Below, piece after piece: positions 43,849 through 52,924 of a stretch of DNA of 64,000 nucleotides. The notes under the pieces are model-generated. The model searched no databases. It saw only the letters and a program-made list of their open reading frames with translations, and was not told the DNA's origin. The translations under genes were made by a program, and so were the position numbers. Positions within the stretch are counted from its first letter, which is position 1; every line of letters begins with the position of its first letter. Source of the stretch: JAWKVD01 sp041398225 (GTDB taxonomy: Bacteria > Pseudomonadota > Alphaproteobacteria > Caulobacterales > Hyphomonadaceae); contig JAWKVD010000010.1 in the NCBI GenBank assembly GCA_041398225.1, forward strand, positions 1-64,000, read 5' to 3'.

Positions 43849-45162
43849 ATGAGCATCCGGACCTTCGCCATCGCCGCATGCGCGGCGGCCTGCATCGGCT
43901 GGACAGCGCCCGCCCACGCGCTCGATCGCTCCGAGCGCGCGATGATCGCCTCCATCGACAAGCGGACCGGAGACGCCGAGCAGCTCCTCGAAACGCTCGT
44001 CAACGTGAACTCCGGCACCATGAACCTGCCCGGCGTCGAGCATGTCGGACAGATGATGATCGCCGAACTCGACGCCCTCGGCTTCGAAACCCAATGGATA
44101 CCGCTGCCCGAGACCGCCCGCGCCGGACATGTCGTGGCGACCCATCGCTCGAAGAACGGCAAGGGCCGCAAAATGCTGCTGATCGGGCACATCGACACCG
44201 TGTTCGAACCCGACAGCCCCTTCCAGACCTATCGCCGCATCGACGAGACCACCGCCGAGGGGCCGGGCGTCAACGACATGAAGGGCGGGCTTGTCGTGAT
44301 GCTCGAAGCGCTGCGCGCCATGAAGGCGGCGGGCGTGCTGAAGAACGCCGACATCACCATCGTCCTGACCGGCGACGAGGAGCGCACGGGCGCCCCGCGA
44401 GAGATCGCCCGCGCGGATCTCGTCAAGGCCGCAGAATGGGCCGACGTCGCGCTTGAGTTCGAAGGACTGGCGCGCGTCAACGGCGTCGATCACGGATCGA
44501 TCTCGCGGCGCGGCGGCACCGGCTGGACGCTCGAAGTCACCGCCAGGTCGGGCCACTCCTCGCGCATCTTCAGCGAGGATCTCGGCTATGGCGCGGTCTA
44601 CGAAGTCGCGCGCATCCTCAACCGCTTCCGCGAGGAGCTGCCCGAACCCTATCTCACCTACAATGTCGGCGTTCTGGTCGCCGGCGCGACCGCCGAACTG
44701 AACACAACCGACACCGGCGGCTCGGCGACCGGCAAGACCAACATCATTCCCGAAAAGGCGCTGGCGCGCGGCGACTTCCGCACCCTCTCGCTCGAACAGG
44801 CCGAGAACGTGAAACGGAAGATGCAGGCCATCGTCGACGATCACCTGCCGGGAACCGACGCGACCATCACCTTCGGACGTTCCGGCGCCGTGATGCCGCC
44901 GACCGAAGGCTCGCGCGCGCTTCTCGCCAGCCTCAACGTCATCAACAAAGAGATGGGTCTGCCCGCCATGCCCGAGCTTGATCCCATGCTGCGCGGCGGC
45001 GGCGACATTTCAGAAGTGTCCGGCCTGCTCGAAGGCGGCCTGATCGGCATGGGTCCCGCCGGGGCCGGCGCGCACGCGGCGGGCGAAACCGTGGACCTCG
45101 CCAGCATGCCGCTTCAGGCGAAGCGCGCCGCGCTGATGATGTATCGCCTGTCGCGCAAATAG
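43849..45162 (+). CDS. M20 family zinc metallopeptidase, secreted (carboxypeptidase G2-like)
   Basis: The 437-residue protein has a signal peptide (IAACAAACIGWTAPAHA) and an M20 di-zinc peptidase fold. The metal and catalytic residues appear in order: LLIGHIDTVFE (His and Asp), GPGVNDMKGGLVV (bridging Asp), LTGDEERTG (catalytic Glu-Glu) and the final His in GAGAHAAGE. The dimerisation lid lies at about residues 215-325 (GWTLEVTARSGHSS). The closest described relatives are glutamate carboxypeptidases, so it probably trims amino acids from periplasmic peptides or conjugates. It follows the sugar dehydrogenase by 30 nt. Confidence 0.88.
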   Translation: MSIRTFAIAACAAACIGWTAPAHALDRSERAMIASIDKRTGDAEQLLETLVNVNSGTMNLPGVEHVGQMMIAELDALGFETQWIPLPETARAGHVVATHRSKNGKGRKMLLIGHIDTVFEPDSPFQTYRRIDETTAEGPGVNDMKGGLVVMLEALRAMKAAGVLKNADITIVLTGDEERTGAPREIARADLVKAAEWADVALEFEGLARVNGVDHGSISRRGGTGWTLEVTARSGHSSRIFSEDLGYGAVYEVARILNRFREELPEPYLTYNVGVLVAGATAELNTTDTGGSATGKTNIIPEKALARGDFRTLSLEQAENVKRKMQAIVDDHLPGTDATITFGRSGAVMPPTEGSRALLASLNVINKEMGLPAMPELDPMLRGGGDISEVSGLLEGGLIGMGPAGAGAHAAGETVDLASMPLQAKRAALMMYRLSRK

Positions 45163-45248
45163 AGTTGCGAGCGGACCTCGACCCGGCGCCGGCGAAGGCG
45201 CATCATCCCCGCCGGCGCACCTGAACGACGCCGGCAAGGGAGATCGAC

Positions 45249-45650
45249 ATGACGGACTATTCGGCGCCGCTCCAGAAATGGATGGACCACATCGCCGGCG
45301 ACGGCCCCGCCCTCGCCGATCTGGTCGCGGACGATTGCGTCTTCATCAGCCCCATCGTCCACACGCCCCAGCAGGGCAAGGCGCTCACCCTCGCCTATCT
45401 CGGCGCCGCGGGAAAAACCCTCGGCGGCGGCAAGTTCCGCTATGTCGACATCTTCGACTGCCCCGGCAAGGCGGTGCTCGAATTCGAAAGCGAGATCGAC
45501 GGCGTCCTCATCAACGGCATCGACATCATCCACTGGAACGACGCCGGCCTCATCACCCGCTTCAAGGTCATGGTGCGCCCTCTGAAGGCGGTGAACGCCA
45601 TTCACGCCGCCATGAAGGCGCAACTCGAGAGGATGGCGGCGGGCGGCTGA
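45249..45650 (+). CDS. SnoaL-like/NTF2-fold protein
   Basis: The 133-residue protein is a single NTF2-like cone domain (SnoaL-like). It opens YSAPLQKWMDHIAGDGPALA, has ADDCVFISPIVHTPQQGK and a late GLITRFKVMVRPLKAVNAIH typical of the group. Such proteins bind small hydrophobic ligands, and some are isomerases or cyclases; no catalytic residues can be assigned. GGGAGATCGAC precedes the ATG at 45249. It sits 86 nt after the M20 gene and may be co-transcribed. Confidence 0.82.
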   Translation: MTDYSAPLQKWMDHIAGDGPALADLVADDCVFISPIVHTPQQGKALTLAYLGAAGKTLGGGKFRYVDIFDCPGKAVLEFESEIDGVLINGIDIIHWNDAGLITRFKVMVRPLKAVNAIHAAMKAQLERMAAGG

Positions 45651-45672
45651 CGCCCGCCCCCGGCGCCCCCGC

Positions 45673-46464
45673 CTAGCGCGCCTTCAGCGGCGCGAAGCCG
45701 AGATGCATCCCGGCGTCGACGATGATGAACTCGCCGGTCACATGCGCGCTCTCTGGTCCCGCGAAGAACAGGATCGAACCGGCGATGTCCTCCGGCTTGG
45801 AGGCCACTTTCAGCGGCGTCGTCTTGGCGACGTTCTCGGCCGTCTGGTTCTCCACCGCATCGCCCTGGTACTTCGTGAACCAGCCCGACCCGATATAGCC
45901 CGGACACACCGCGTTGACGCGGATGTTCGGCGCCAGCGAACGCGCCAGCGACAGCGTCAGCGTATTCAGCGCGCCCTTGGTCGCCGCATACGCGATCGAC
46001 GAGCCGATGCCCGTGACCCCCGCGATCGACGACACGTTGACCACCGCGCCCTTGCCGCTCTCCGCCAGGTGCGGCTGCGCGGCGCGCGTCATCTGGTAAA
46101 CCGACACCACATTGACCCGGTAGAGATTCAGGAAGTCCTCGTCCGTCAGCGCCTCCAGGTCGGAGTGCTTGGCGAACTTGGTGATCCCCGCATTGTTGAT
46201 CAGGATGTCGAGACCGCCGAACGTCTCCACGGCCTGCGCCACCAGCTTCCGGCAATCCTCGTCCTTGCCCACATCGGCCTGACAGGCGAACGCCTCGACG
46301 CCGAGCCCGCGGCATTCGGCGGCGACCTGCTCGGCCGCATCCGCGCTGCGCGAATAGTTGACGCAGACGTTCACGCCGCGCCGCGCCAGCCCCAGAGCCG
46401 TCGCCGCGCCGAGGCCCGTGCCGCCGCCCGTCACGATCGCGCGCTTGCCCTTCATGTCGCTCAT
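45673..46464 (-). CDS. Short-chain dehydrogenase/reductase (SDR) family oxidoreductase
   Basis: The 263-residue protein is a classical SDR: the cofactor loop TGGGTGLGAA (about residues 12-21), NNAG within DILINNAGITKFAKH, the catalytic Ser in SSIAGVTG, and Tyr/Lys in AYAATKGAL. The Arg in CVNYSRSADAAEQ just after the second beta strand suggests NADPH preference. The best parallels are 3-oxoacyl reductases (FabG-like), but many substrates are possible. The ATG at 46464 follows GGGAG by 10 nt. Convergent with the SnoaL-like gene. Confidence 0.87.
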   Translation of the reverse strand: MSDMKGKRAIVTGGGTGLGAATALGLARRGVNVCVNYSRSADAAEQVAAECRGLGVEAFACQADVGKDEDCRKLVAQAVETFGGLDILINNAGITKFAKHSDLEALTDEDFLNLYRVNVVSVYQMTRAAQPHLAESGKGAVVNVSSIAGVTGIGSSIAYAATKGALNTLTLSLARSLAPNIRVNAVCPGYIGSGWFTKYQGDAVENQTAENVAKTTPLKVASKPEDIAGSILFFAGPESAHVTGEFIIVDAGMHLGFAPLKAR

Positions 46465-46570
46465 GTCGTTTGTCTCCCGGTCTCGTTCTGAAATCTGTGC
46501 TGCAGACCTGTTACCACCTCGCGCGCAAGTCGCCACGCCCGCCTGCGCCGAAAGTCGCCCGAACATGAAA

Positions 46571-46596
46571 GCGGCCGGCGAGACATCTCGCCGGCC
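46571..46596. terminator. Terminator-like perfect hairpin
   Basis: A 12-bp perfect stem (46571-46582 with 46585-46596, CGGCCGGCGAGA) lies between the EF-hand gene and the SDR gene. On the minus strand it is followed by CTTTCATGTT, so it may end the EF-hand transcript; the T tract is weak. Confidence 0.5.
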
Positions 46597-46662
46597 GTTC
46601 AGGTTGTCTCCGGGCAGTCTCTGCCGCCTCGGGAGCTTTCTGGGGAGGAAATATTCCGCGTA

Positions 46663-46971
46663 TCAGCCTGGGCGGCCCATCTGCATGTTCACGAACTCGT
46701 CCTTGGTGACGAAACCGTCTCCGTCGGAATCGAGCCGCATGCTCCACATCTGCTCGATCCGTTCTTCGCCCATGCGTTCTTTCATCTGGGCGGGCATGGC
46801 GGTCAGCCATTCGGCCTTGTCCAGCTTGCCGTCCTTGTTGGTGTCCGAGGCCTCGAAACGCTCGGCGCGCTGTTCCGGGGTCATCCGGCCCGGCCCCTGC
46901 TGGGCCAGGGCGGGCGTGGCGCAAACGGCGATGGCGGCCAGCGCGAGGCCCAGTTTTGCGGTGATCTTCAT
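46663..46971 (-). CDS. Secreted EF-hand calcium-binding protein
   Basis: The 102-residue protein has a signal peptide (LGLALAAIAVCATPALA) and two EF-hand loops: DTNKDGKLDKAEW (around residue 44) and DSDGDGFVTKDEF (around residue 82). Both keep the 1-3-5-12 acidic or oxygen ligands, so calcium binding is likely. The linker holds a Met-rich amphipathic helix (MPAQMKERMGEERIEQMWSM). It is probably a periplasmic calcium sensor or buffer; no partner is evident. The ATG at 46971 is the only start that exposes the signal peptide. Divergent from mutB, 250 nt away. Confidence 0.85.
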   Translation of the reverse strand: MKITAKLGLALAAIAVCATPALAQQGPGRMTPEQRAERFEASDTNKDGKLDKAEWLTAMPAQMKERMGEERIEQMWSMRLDSDGDGFVTKDEFVNMQMGRPG

Positions 46972-47221
46972 GGGTTGCCTCTCAGGTGAAGCTTTCAGGG
47001 TTGCGAAAACACCCCCCCGGGCGGCCGGCGGCTGCGCCGTCGACGCAAATTGAACGTGGCCTTTTCGGGCATCCGTCGCGCCGCACTGCTTCCGGAGCGC
47101 GGCATCACGCGCTCGTGTCTCCCTTGTGCGGTCCGGTAAGGTTTCGGACGGGGTTTCCGTTGCGCCTTCTGGTCTGGCGAAAGGCTGTGCTAAGGGTTCC
47201 GAAACACGAAGGATCCGGCCC

Positions 47222-49405
47222 ATGACCACCCACTTCCCTGATTTTGCGACCCTTCCCCTCACGGGCGGCGCGCACGGCAAGGCCGGCTCCGGGAATCAGG
47301 CGGCGGCTGGCGGCGTCTGGACCACCCCGGAAGGCGTGGACGTGAACCCGCTCTACGGCCCGAAGGATGTGGCCGGCCTCGACTTCCTCGACGACTGGCC
47401 CGGCCTCGCGCCGTTCGGTCGCGGCCCCTATCCCACCATGTACACCAACCAGCCCTGGACGATCCGCCAGTACGCCGGCTTCTCCACCGCTGAAGACTCC
47501 AACGCCTTCTACCGCCGCAACCTCGCGGCCGGACAGAAGGGCCTCTCCGTCGCTTTCGATCTCGCCACCCACCGCGGCTATGACAGCGACCACCCGCGCG
47601 TCGTCGGCGATGTCGGCATGGCCGGCGTCGCCATCGACAGCATCTACGACATGCGCACCCTCTTCGCGGGCATTCCGCTCGACAGGATGAGCGTGTCGAT
47701 GACCATGAACGGCGCCGTGCTGCCGGTGCTCGCGCTCTACATCGTCGCCGCCGAGGAACAGGGCGTCTCCGCCGACAAGCTCTCCGGCACGATCCAGAAC
47801 GACATCCTCAAGGAGTTCATGGTCCGCAACACCTACATCTACCCGCCGCGGCCCTCGATGCGGATCATCTCGGACATCTTCCGCTACACCTCCGAGAACA
47901 TGCCGAAGTTCAACTCGATCTCGATCTCCGGCTACCACATGCAGGAAGCCGGCGCCTCGGCCGACCTCGAACTCGCCTACACGCTGGCCGACGGCGTCGA
48001 ATACATCCGCGCCGGAATCGACGCGGGCCTCACCGTCGACGCCTTCGCCCCGCGCCTGTCCTTCTTCTGGGCCATCGGCATGAACTACTTCATGGAGGTC
48101 GCGAAGATGCGCGCGGCCCGCATGTTGTGGGCGCGCCTGGTCAAGCAGTTCGAACCGAAGAACGACAAGTCGCTGTCGCTGCGCACGCACTGCCAGACCT
48201 CCGGCTGGTCGCTCACCGCGCAGGACGTCTACAACAACGTCATCCGCACCTGCCTTGAAGCCATGGCGGCCGCCGGCGGACAGACCCAGTCTCTGCACAC
48301 CAACTCCTTCGACGAGGCGCTGGCCCTGCCGACCGACTTCTCGGCCCGCATCGCGCGCAACACCCAGATCTTCCTGCAGCAGGAAGCCGGCGTCTGCCGC
48401 ACCATCGACATGTGGGGCGGCGGCTACTATGTCGAACGCCTCACCCATGATCTCGCCCGCCGCGCGCTCGAACACATCGACGAAGTCGAGAAGATGGGCG
48501 GCATGGCCAAGGCCATCGAGGAAGGCCTGCCCAAGCTGCGCATCGAGGAAGCCGCCGCGAAGACGCAGGCGCGCATCGACAGCGGCGTGCAGACCATCGT
48601 CGGCGTCAACAAGTTCCGCCTCAACGAGGCCGAAGACGTGCCGGTGCTGAAGGTCGACAACGCCAAGGTCCGCACCATGCAGCTCGACAAGCTGAAGCGC
48701 CTGAAGGGCGAGCGCGACGAGCAGGCCGTCGGCGCGGCGCTGCACGCCATCACCAGGGCGACCGAAACCGGAACCGGCAACCTGCTCGCGCTGGCGGTCG
48801 AGGCCGCGCGCGCCAAGGCCACCGTCGGCGAGATTTCGGCGGCGGTCGAACAGGTCGTCGGCCGTCACCAGGCGCAAATCCGTTCGATCCAGGGAGTGTA
48901 TGCGGCGGGCATGAACGCGAAATCCGAAAAGGTCGCCGAGGCGCGCCGCCTCGCCGACGAGTTCGAGGCCGCCGAAGGCCGGCGCCCGCGCATCCTCATC
49001 GCCAAGATGGGTCAGGACGGACACGATCGCGGCCAGAAAGTCGTCGCCTCCGGCTTCGCCGATCTTGGCTGGGACGTCGACATCGGCCCGCTCTTCCAGA
49101 CCCCGGAAGAAGCCGCGCGTCAGGCGGTCGAAAACGACGTCCACGTCGTCGCCGCATCGTCGCTGGCCGCCGGCCACCTCACGCTGGTGCCCGAACTTCG
49201 CGGCGCGCTCGACAAGGAAGGCCGGGGCGACATCACGGTGGTGGTCGGGGGCGTCGTGCCGCCGCAGGATTACGACGCGCTCTACAAGGCGGGCGCCGCG
49301 GCGATCTTCCCGCCCGGCACCGTCATCGCGGACGCCGCCGTCGAACTGCTCGGCAAGCTCAACCCCGGCGAGGGCCACAACTCCCGCAACGCCGCCGCGA
49401 GCTGA
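47222..49405 (+). CDS. mutB: Methylmalonyl-CoA mutase large (alpha) subunit
   Basis: MutB is the catalytic, adenosylcobalamin-dependent subunit that rearranges methylmalonyl-CoA and succinyl-CoA. The 727-residue protein begins with a TIM-barrel domain: GPYPTMYTNQPWTIRQYAGF, GLSVAFDLATHRGYDSDHPR, NDILKEFMVRNTYIYPP, and RTHCQTSGWSLTAQDVYNN. It ends with the B12-binding domain, which has the base-off motif GQDGHDRG and AASSLAAGHLTLVPEL. The ATG at 47222 is preferred; a longer frame adds 32 unlikely residues. It pairs with MutA, 4.7 kb upstream, and with MeaB, 2.5 kb downstream. Confidence 0.96.
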   Translation: MTTHFPDFATLPLTGGAHGKAGSGNQAAAGGVWTTPEGVDVNPLYGPKDVAGLDFLDDWPGLAPFGRGPYPTMYTNQPWTIRQYAGFSTAEDSNAFYRRNLAAGQKGLSVAFDLATHRGYDSDHPRVVGDVGMAGVAIDSIYDMRTLFAGIPLDRMSVSMTMNGAVLPVLALYIVAAEEQGVSADKLSGTIQNDILKEFMVRNTYIYPPRPSMRIISDIFRYTSENMPKFNSISISGYHMQEAGASADLELAYTLADGVEYIRAGIDAGLTVDAFAPRLSFFWAIGMNYFMEVAKMRAARMLWARLVKQFEPKNDKSLSLRTHCQTSGWSLTAQDVYNNVIRTCLEAMAAAGGQTQSLHTNSFDEALALPTDFSARIARNTQIFLQQEAGVCRTIDMWGGGYYVERLTHDLARRALEHIDEVEKMGGMAKAIEEGLPKLRIEEAAAKTQARIDSGVQTIVGVNKFRLNEAEDVPVLKVDNAKVRTMQLDKLKRLKGERDEQAVGAALHAITRATETGTGNLLALAVEAARAKATVGEISAAVEQVVGRHQAQIRSIQGVYAAGMNAKSEKVAEARRLADEFEAAEGRRPRILIAKMGQDGHDRGQKVVASGFADLGWDVDIGPLFQTPEEAARQAVENDVHVVAASSLAAGHLTLVPELRGALDKEGRGDITVVVGGVVPPQDYDALYKAGAAAIFPPGTVIADAAVELLGKLNPGEGHNSRNAAAS

Positions 49406-49504
49406 TGATACCGTTAGTCGGCTATTGGCCCGAAGCGGACATTGGCGCGTCGCGCATTCTATCTATCATCGCACGCTGAGCGTTAGGCCAAAGGAAAACA
49501 CCCC

Positions 49505-49816
49505 GTGCACAAGCTCGAGAGACAGGTGCCGCTTCCGGAAGCGATGCAAGGGCGCTGGAAAACGGTCGCCGATCAGGAAGAATTAGCGATTACCGGCGGC
49601 GAAATTCACGGCTTTGGCAAAGTCGTCGAGTACGACTGGAAAATGATCGAAGAAATTGATGGGGCGCTTTGCGTGCAATTGGGTGTCAATGACACGTCGC
49701 TGGAAGGCCAAGACGCTTTCGCTGCTCAACACATCACCAACTTGGTCATCACGCCAGATGGTGAGTTTCACGTGTACAACGTAAAGTTTTCTGAGCAGCT
49801 GGAAAAGTTTAGCTAA
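49505..49816 (+). CDS. Hypothetical protein (103 aa)
   Basis: I recognise no family. The 103-residue soluble protein starts at a GTG with AAAGGAAAA 9 nt upstream. It looks like a small all-beta or alpha/beta domain: WKTVADQEELAITGGEIHGF, then YDWKMIEEIDGALCVQLGV and a C-terminal VITPDGEFHVYNVKFSEQLE. GC content here (roughly 50 per cent) is clearly below that of the neighbours, and codons end in A or T far more often, which suggests acquisition from another source. No mobile element remains beside it. Confidence 0.6.
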   Translation: MHKLERQVPLPEAMQGRWKTVADQEELAITGGEIHGFGKVVEYDWKMIEEIDGALCVQLGVNDTSLEGQDAFAAQHITNLVITPDGEFHVYNVKFSEQLEKFS

Positions 49817-50467
49817 GCCACTCTGCTGAATGACTGCCTTCGGCGAAAATCCGACCCACTTTTCCGTCGCCCATATTTCTCCTCGCGTCTGGCGCGGGGA
49901 GGGTTCGGGAGACGTCTCCGAGTCCATCGAATGTCAGGCGCCGGCCGGCGTGTTGAGGAAAGGTCCGCGAAGCGGGCGGAGCGTGGACAAGACGCTTCGC
50001 CTGACCAACGCCCGGGGAAGTCTCGGGAAGCTCGCGGAAACCGCCTCATGCAAACAGGCTCCGGGGTGTCGAAACCGGGGCTCCAGGTCTCGCGGAGAGA
50101 TCTGCACGCGGGTCCGGGATGCGGAAATGGGTCCAAATGCTGGACGTGGGCCGTGTGATCTCAGACGATCGAGACGCAACCGGTGTTCCCCAGCCAAACC
50201 CGCCAGCCGCACCGGATCTCAAACCGGCCGCGGGGCGCGTGACGATCGCGTCTTACTCGCTGGTCCTCGCGACCAGCACATCGGCGCGGCCCCACGCGCC
50301 CCGGCCTCCCCACTCAGCGGCGGAGGTGAAACGCAAACCCGGAGAGCCAGCGGCTCGTCCGGCCGCATGCGCATGTCCGTCACACGGTGGCCGGAACGCG
50401 ATCCACGCGATAGCATCTCCGCGAGACACCGAACCGTCGCAAAGCGCACGCCGCCGAAGGATTTCCC
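49817..50467 (+). other. 650-nt stretch without a recognisable gene
   Basis: Open frames on both strands here show Arg/Pro/Ser-rich composition, no domain, and no good ribosome site. One 9-bp hairpin with a G-T pair occurs near 49881-49902, with no T tract. No tRNA-like or repeat structure is visible. It may be degraded sequence associated with the low-GC gene before it, or a long leader for the secreted protein at 50468. Confidence 0.5.
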
Positions 50468-51247
50468 ATGAGCCGAATTCGCCGACTGACGGGCGCCCTG
50501 ACCGCCCTCATCGCGTGCGCGCTCTCGCCCGCGGCGCTCGCGCAAACGCCGACATCCTCGCCGGTCGAGCTGTTATCCAGCGTCCGCAAGATCTGCTACA
50601 TCGTCGCCCAACACCCGACGAACGGCGACGAAAGAGGCTTCTTCTTCTACGAGTATTGCGCCAACCGGAACGCCGACGCCTGGCGGATGGTCGGCTTATA
50701 CAGCCCGCCCAGAAAATTTCCCAACGGCAAAACGATGCCGGCCAGGGCCGAGGGAAAGCAGTACACGCCCGAAGAGATCAAGCGGATCTACAATTTCACA
50801 TCGATCCGGGACGCCAACAGCAAGCAGTCCGGCAACCGCAACGACAAGTCCGTCATCATGATGAGCTACCCGCTTGTGGCCGAACCGATCCCCGGCTTTC
50901 ACGACGGCTTCGTCGCCAAGAATTATTCCGATCCGCAATTTTCCGCCAAGGTCACCCTGCCCAACGGAGGCTCCGGCTCCACCGTGCGGTCCGTGAAGTT
51001 CGAGAACGGCATGCTGTTGCCGGTGACGCTCTACAAGGCGCTTCTCCCGGACACCTTCGATCAGAACCAGAACGACGTAAGGGTGTCCGCGTGGGCGGCG
51101 ATGAGAGCCCGCTGGGCCGAAAACGACCGCAAGCGGCGCGAACGCGGTCTCAACGATCCCAATCCCGTCCAGTATTGCCGGCAGGAGTGCTTTGGCGCCG
51201 GTCTGAACGGCATTACGGTTCCCCATTGCCGCACCTATTGCGATTGA
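50468..51247 (+). CDS. Secreted hypothetical protein with Cys-rich C-terminus
   Basis: The 259-residue protein has a signal peptide (LTGALTALIACALSPAALA) and no family I recognise. The mature part begins SSPVELLSSVRKICYIVAQH, has FFFYEYCANRNADAWRMVGL, and ends in a compact cysteine cluster CRQECFGAGLNG...CRTYC with four Cys in about 20 residues, plus two earlier Cys. This implies disulfides in the periplasm or outside the cell; the DsbD/redoxin operon in this window shows thiol machinery is present. It stands alone between two intergenic gaps. Confidence 0.7.
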   Translation: MSRIRRLTGALTALIACALSPAALAQTPTSSPVELLSSVRKICYIVAQHPTNGDERGFFFYEYCANRNADAWRMVGLYSPPRKFPNGKTMPARAEGKQYTPEEIKRIYNFTSIRDANSKQSGNRNDKSVIMMSYPLVAEPIPGFHDGFVAKNYSDPQFSAKVTLPNGGSGSTVRSVKFENGMLLPVTLYKALLPDTFDQNQNDVRVSAWAAMRARWAENDRKRRERGLNDPNPVQYCRQECFGAGLNGITVPHCRTYCD

Positions 51248-51378
51248 GGCCGTCATCGAAGCTGAAATTTCCGAAGCGCCCATAGCGCCGTTTCGCTATC
51301 ATCTGACCTGATCGGGAGGTTGGCCCCGCACAAGCGTCCCCCGACCACAGATCCGCCTCAGGCCCAAAGGAGCCCGAC

Positions 51379-51873
51379 ATGCCGCGCCAACTTCTTGCGT
51401 CCCTGGCCGCCCTCGCGCTGACGGCCAGCCTCGCCGCCTGCGCCACCCCGCCCACCGTTTACGCTCCGGCGGCCAGCAACACCTCCGCCGGCTACCGCGA
51501 AACCAGGATCGAGTCCGATCGCTACCGCGTCGTCTTCCGCGCCAACCCCGATCTCGGACGCGCCGAAGTCGAGGACCTCGCGCTTCGCCGCGCCGCCGAG
51601 CTTGCCCGCCAGAACGGCGCGGACTGGTTCCGCGTCGTCACCCGCACCACCGAACAGGTGGGCGGAACCAGCGGCGGAGGCACCAGCGTCGGGGTCGGCG
51701 GAAGCTCCGGGTCGCGCGGCTCGCATGTCGGCGTCGGCATCGGCATCAACCTGACGCCCGACAGCCGCAAATATCAGACGACGCTGGAAGTGCTTCTGGG
51801 TCATGGCCCCAAGCCGGCCGACGAGAACGTCTACGACGCCGGCGCCATTCTGAACGGCGCCGTTTCGGGCTAG
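51379..51873 (+). CDS. CC0125/CC1285 family lipoprotein
   Basis: The 164-residue product has a lipobox signal (LAALALTASLAACATPP). The mature protein matches the small lipoprotein family named from Caulobacter CC0125 and CC1285: PTVYAPAASNTSAGYRETRI after the Cys, RYRVVFRANPDLGRAEVEDL, AAELARQNGADWFRVVTRTT, a Gly/Ser-rich linker, then YQTTLEVLLGHGPKPADENV near the end. Its job is unknown; the fold resembles periplasmic domains that detect or stabilise envelope parts. meaB starts 8 nt after its stop, so they are co-transcribed. Confidence 0.83.
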   Translation: MPRQLLASLAALALTASLAACATPPTVYAPAASNTSAGYRETRIESDRYRVVFRANPDLGRAEVEDLALRRAAELARQNGADWFRVVTRTTEQVGGTSGGGTSVGVGGSSGSRGSHVGVGIGINLTPDSRKYQTTLEVLLGHGPKPADENVYDAGAILNGAVSG

Positions 51874-51881
51874 GACGAGCC

Positions 51882-52847
51882 ATGACCTTGCCTGACCTGA
51901 CCACGCGCGCCGGGCTGGCGCGGGCGATCACCCTTGTGGAATCGAAGCGTCCCGATCACCGGGCCGCCGCCCGCCGCCTTCTCGACGACGTCATGCCCCG
52001 CACGGGCGCGGCCCAGCGCGTCGGCGTCACCGGGGTTCCCGGCGTCGGCAAGTCGACCTTCATCGACGCCTTCGGAACCATGCTGACCGGGATGGGCCTG
52101 AAGGTGGCGGTGCTCGCCGTCGATCCCAGCTCCCGCCGGTCCGGCGGCTCGATCCTCGGCGACAAGACCCGGATGGCGCGGCTGTCGGTCGACCCCCTCG
52201 CCTTTATCCGCCCCTCGCCGGCGGGCGATACGCTGGGCGGAGCCGCGCGGCGCACGCGCGAGACGATGCTGCTCTGCGAGGCCGCCGGTTATGATGTCGT
52301 CCTGGTCGAAACCGTCGGCGTCGGTCAGTCCGAAACCATCGTGGCCGATATGGTGGATTTCTTTCTCGTGCTGATGCTGCCCAACGCCGGAGACGAGCTG
52401 CAGGGCATCAAGAAGGGGGTTCTTGAGGTCGCCGACATGATCGCGGTCAACAAGGCCGACATTGATCCCAAGGCGGCCGCCCGCGCGGTCCGCACCTATG
52501 CGGCCGCCATGCATATGCTGGAGCCCGCCCTGCCCGACTGGACGCCCCCGGTTCTGGCGGTGTCCGGGCAGACCGGGGATGGTCTCGAAGATCTCTGGAA
52601 GACCATCGAAACCCATCGCCGCACCACCGAATCGTCCGGCGAACGCACGCGCCGCCGGTCCGACCAGCAGGTCCGCTGGCTGGAAACCCTCATCCAGGAA
52701 GGGCTTCTGACGGCTTTCTCCGAGAACCCCGCCATCGCCGGGAAGCTTGCGGATTTGCGCGAACGGGTCGCCCACGGCGAACTGCCCGCCTCCTCCGCCG
52801 CGGATGAACTTCTGGCGAGCTTTCTGGGCGGCGCGCCACAGGGATGA
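51882..52847 (+). CDS. meaB: Methylmalonyl-CoA mutase-associated GTPase
   Basis: MeaB is a G3E GTPase chaperone that gates cofactor loading and protects methylmalonyl-CoA mutase. The 321-residue protein has the Walker A loop GVPGVGKSTF (about residues 51-60), the magnesium motif DPSSRRSGGSILGDKTRM, the DIIVVETVGVGQSE-like segment VVLVETVGVGQSETIVADM, and the NKAD base-recognition motif. The C-terminal helical part (RRRSDQQVRWLETLI) gives dimerisation. It is near mutA and mutB but in a separate transcript, following a lipoprotein gene by 8 nt and followed by a secreted ClpP-like gene. Confidence 0.94.
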   Translation: MTLPDLTTRAGLARAITLVESKRPDHRAAARRLLDDVMPRTGAAQRVGVTGVPGVGKSTFIDAFGTMLTGMGLKVAVLAVDPSSRRSGGSILGDKTRMARLSVDPLAFIRPSPAGDTLGGAARRTRETMLLCEAAGYDVVLVETVGVGQSETIVADMVDFFLVLMLPNAGDELQGIKKGVLEVADMIAVNKADIDPKAAARAVRTYAAAMHMLEPALPDWTPPVLAVSGQTGDGLEDLWKTIETHRRTTESSGERTRRRSDQQVRWLETLIQEGLLTAFSENPAIAGKLADLRERVAHGELPASSAADELLASFLGGAPQG

Positions 52848-52924
52848 GATTTTACAGGGTGCTGCTTGCTGTGGCGCGGCATCGGCGACATTTTCCACAT
52901 GGGCTGAATCAGGGAGCTCCCGTG

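Noticed and set aside
47105..49378. Minus-strand frame of more than 750 codons opposite mutB
   Set aside because: It mirrors mutB exactly, a well-conserved gene, and shows no family motif of its own.
49830..51285. Plus-strand frames covering 49830-50471 and 50119-51285
   Set aside because: Arg/Pro/Ser-rich composition without domains; the second overlaps the secreted Cys-rich protein, which has a signal peptide and ribosome site in another frame.
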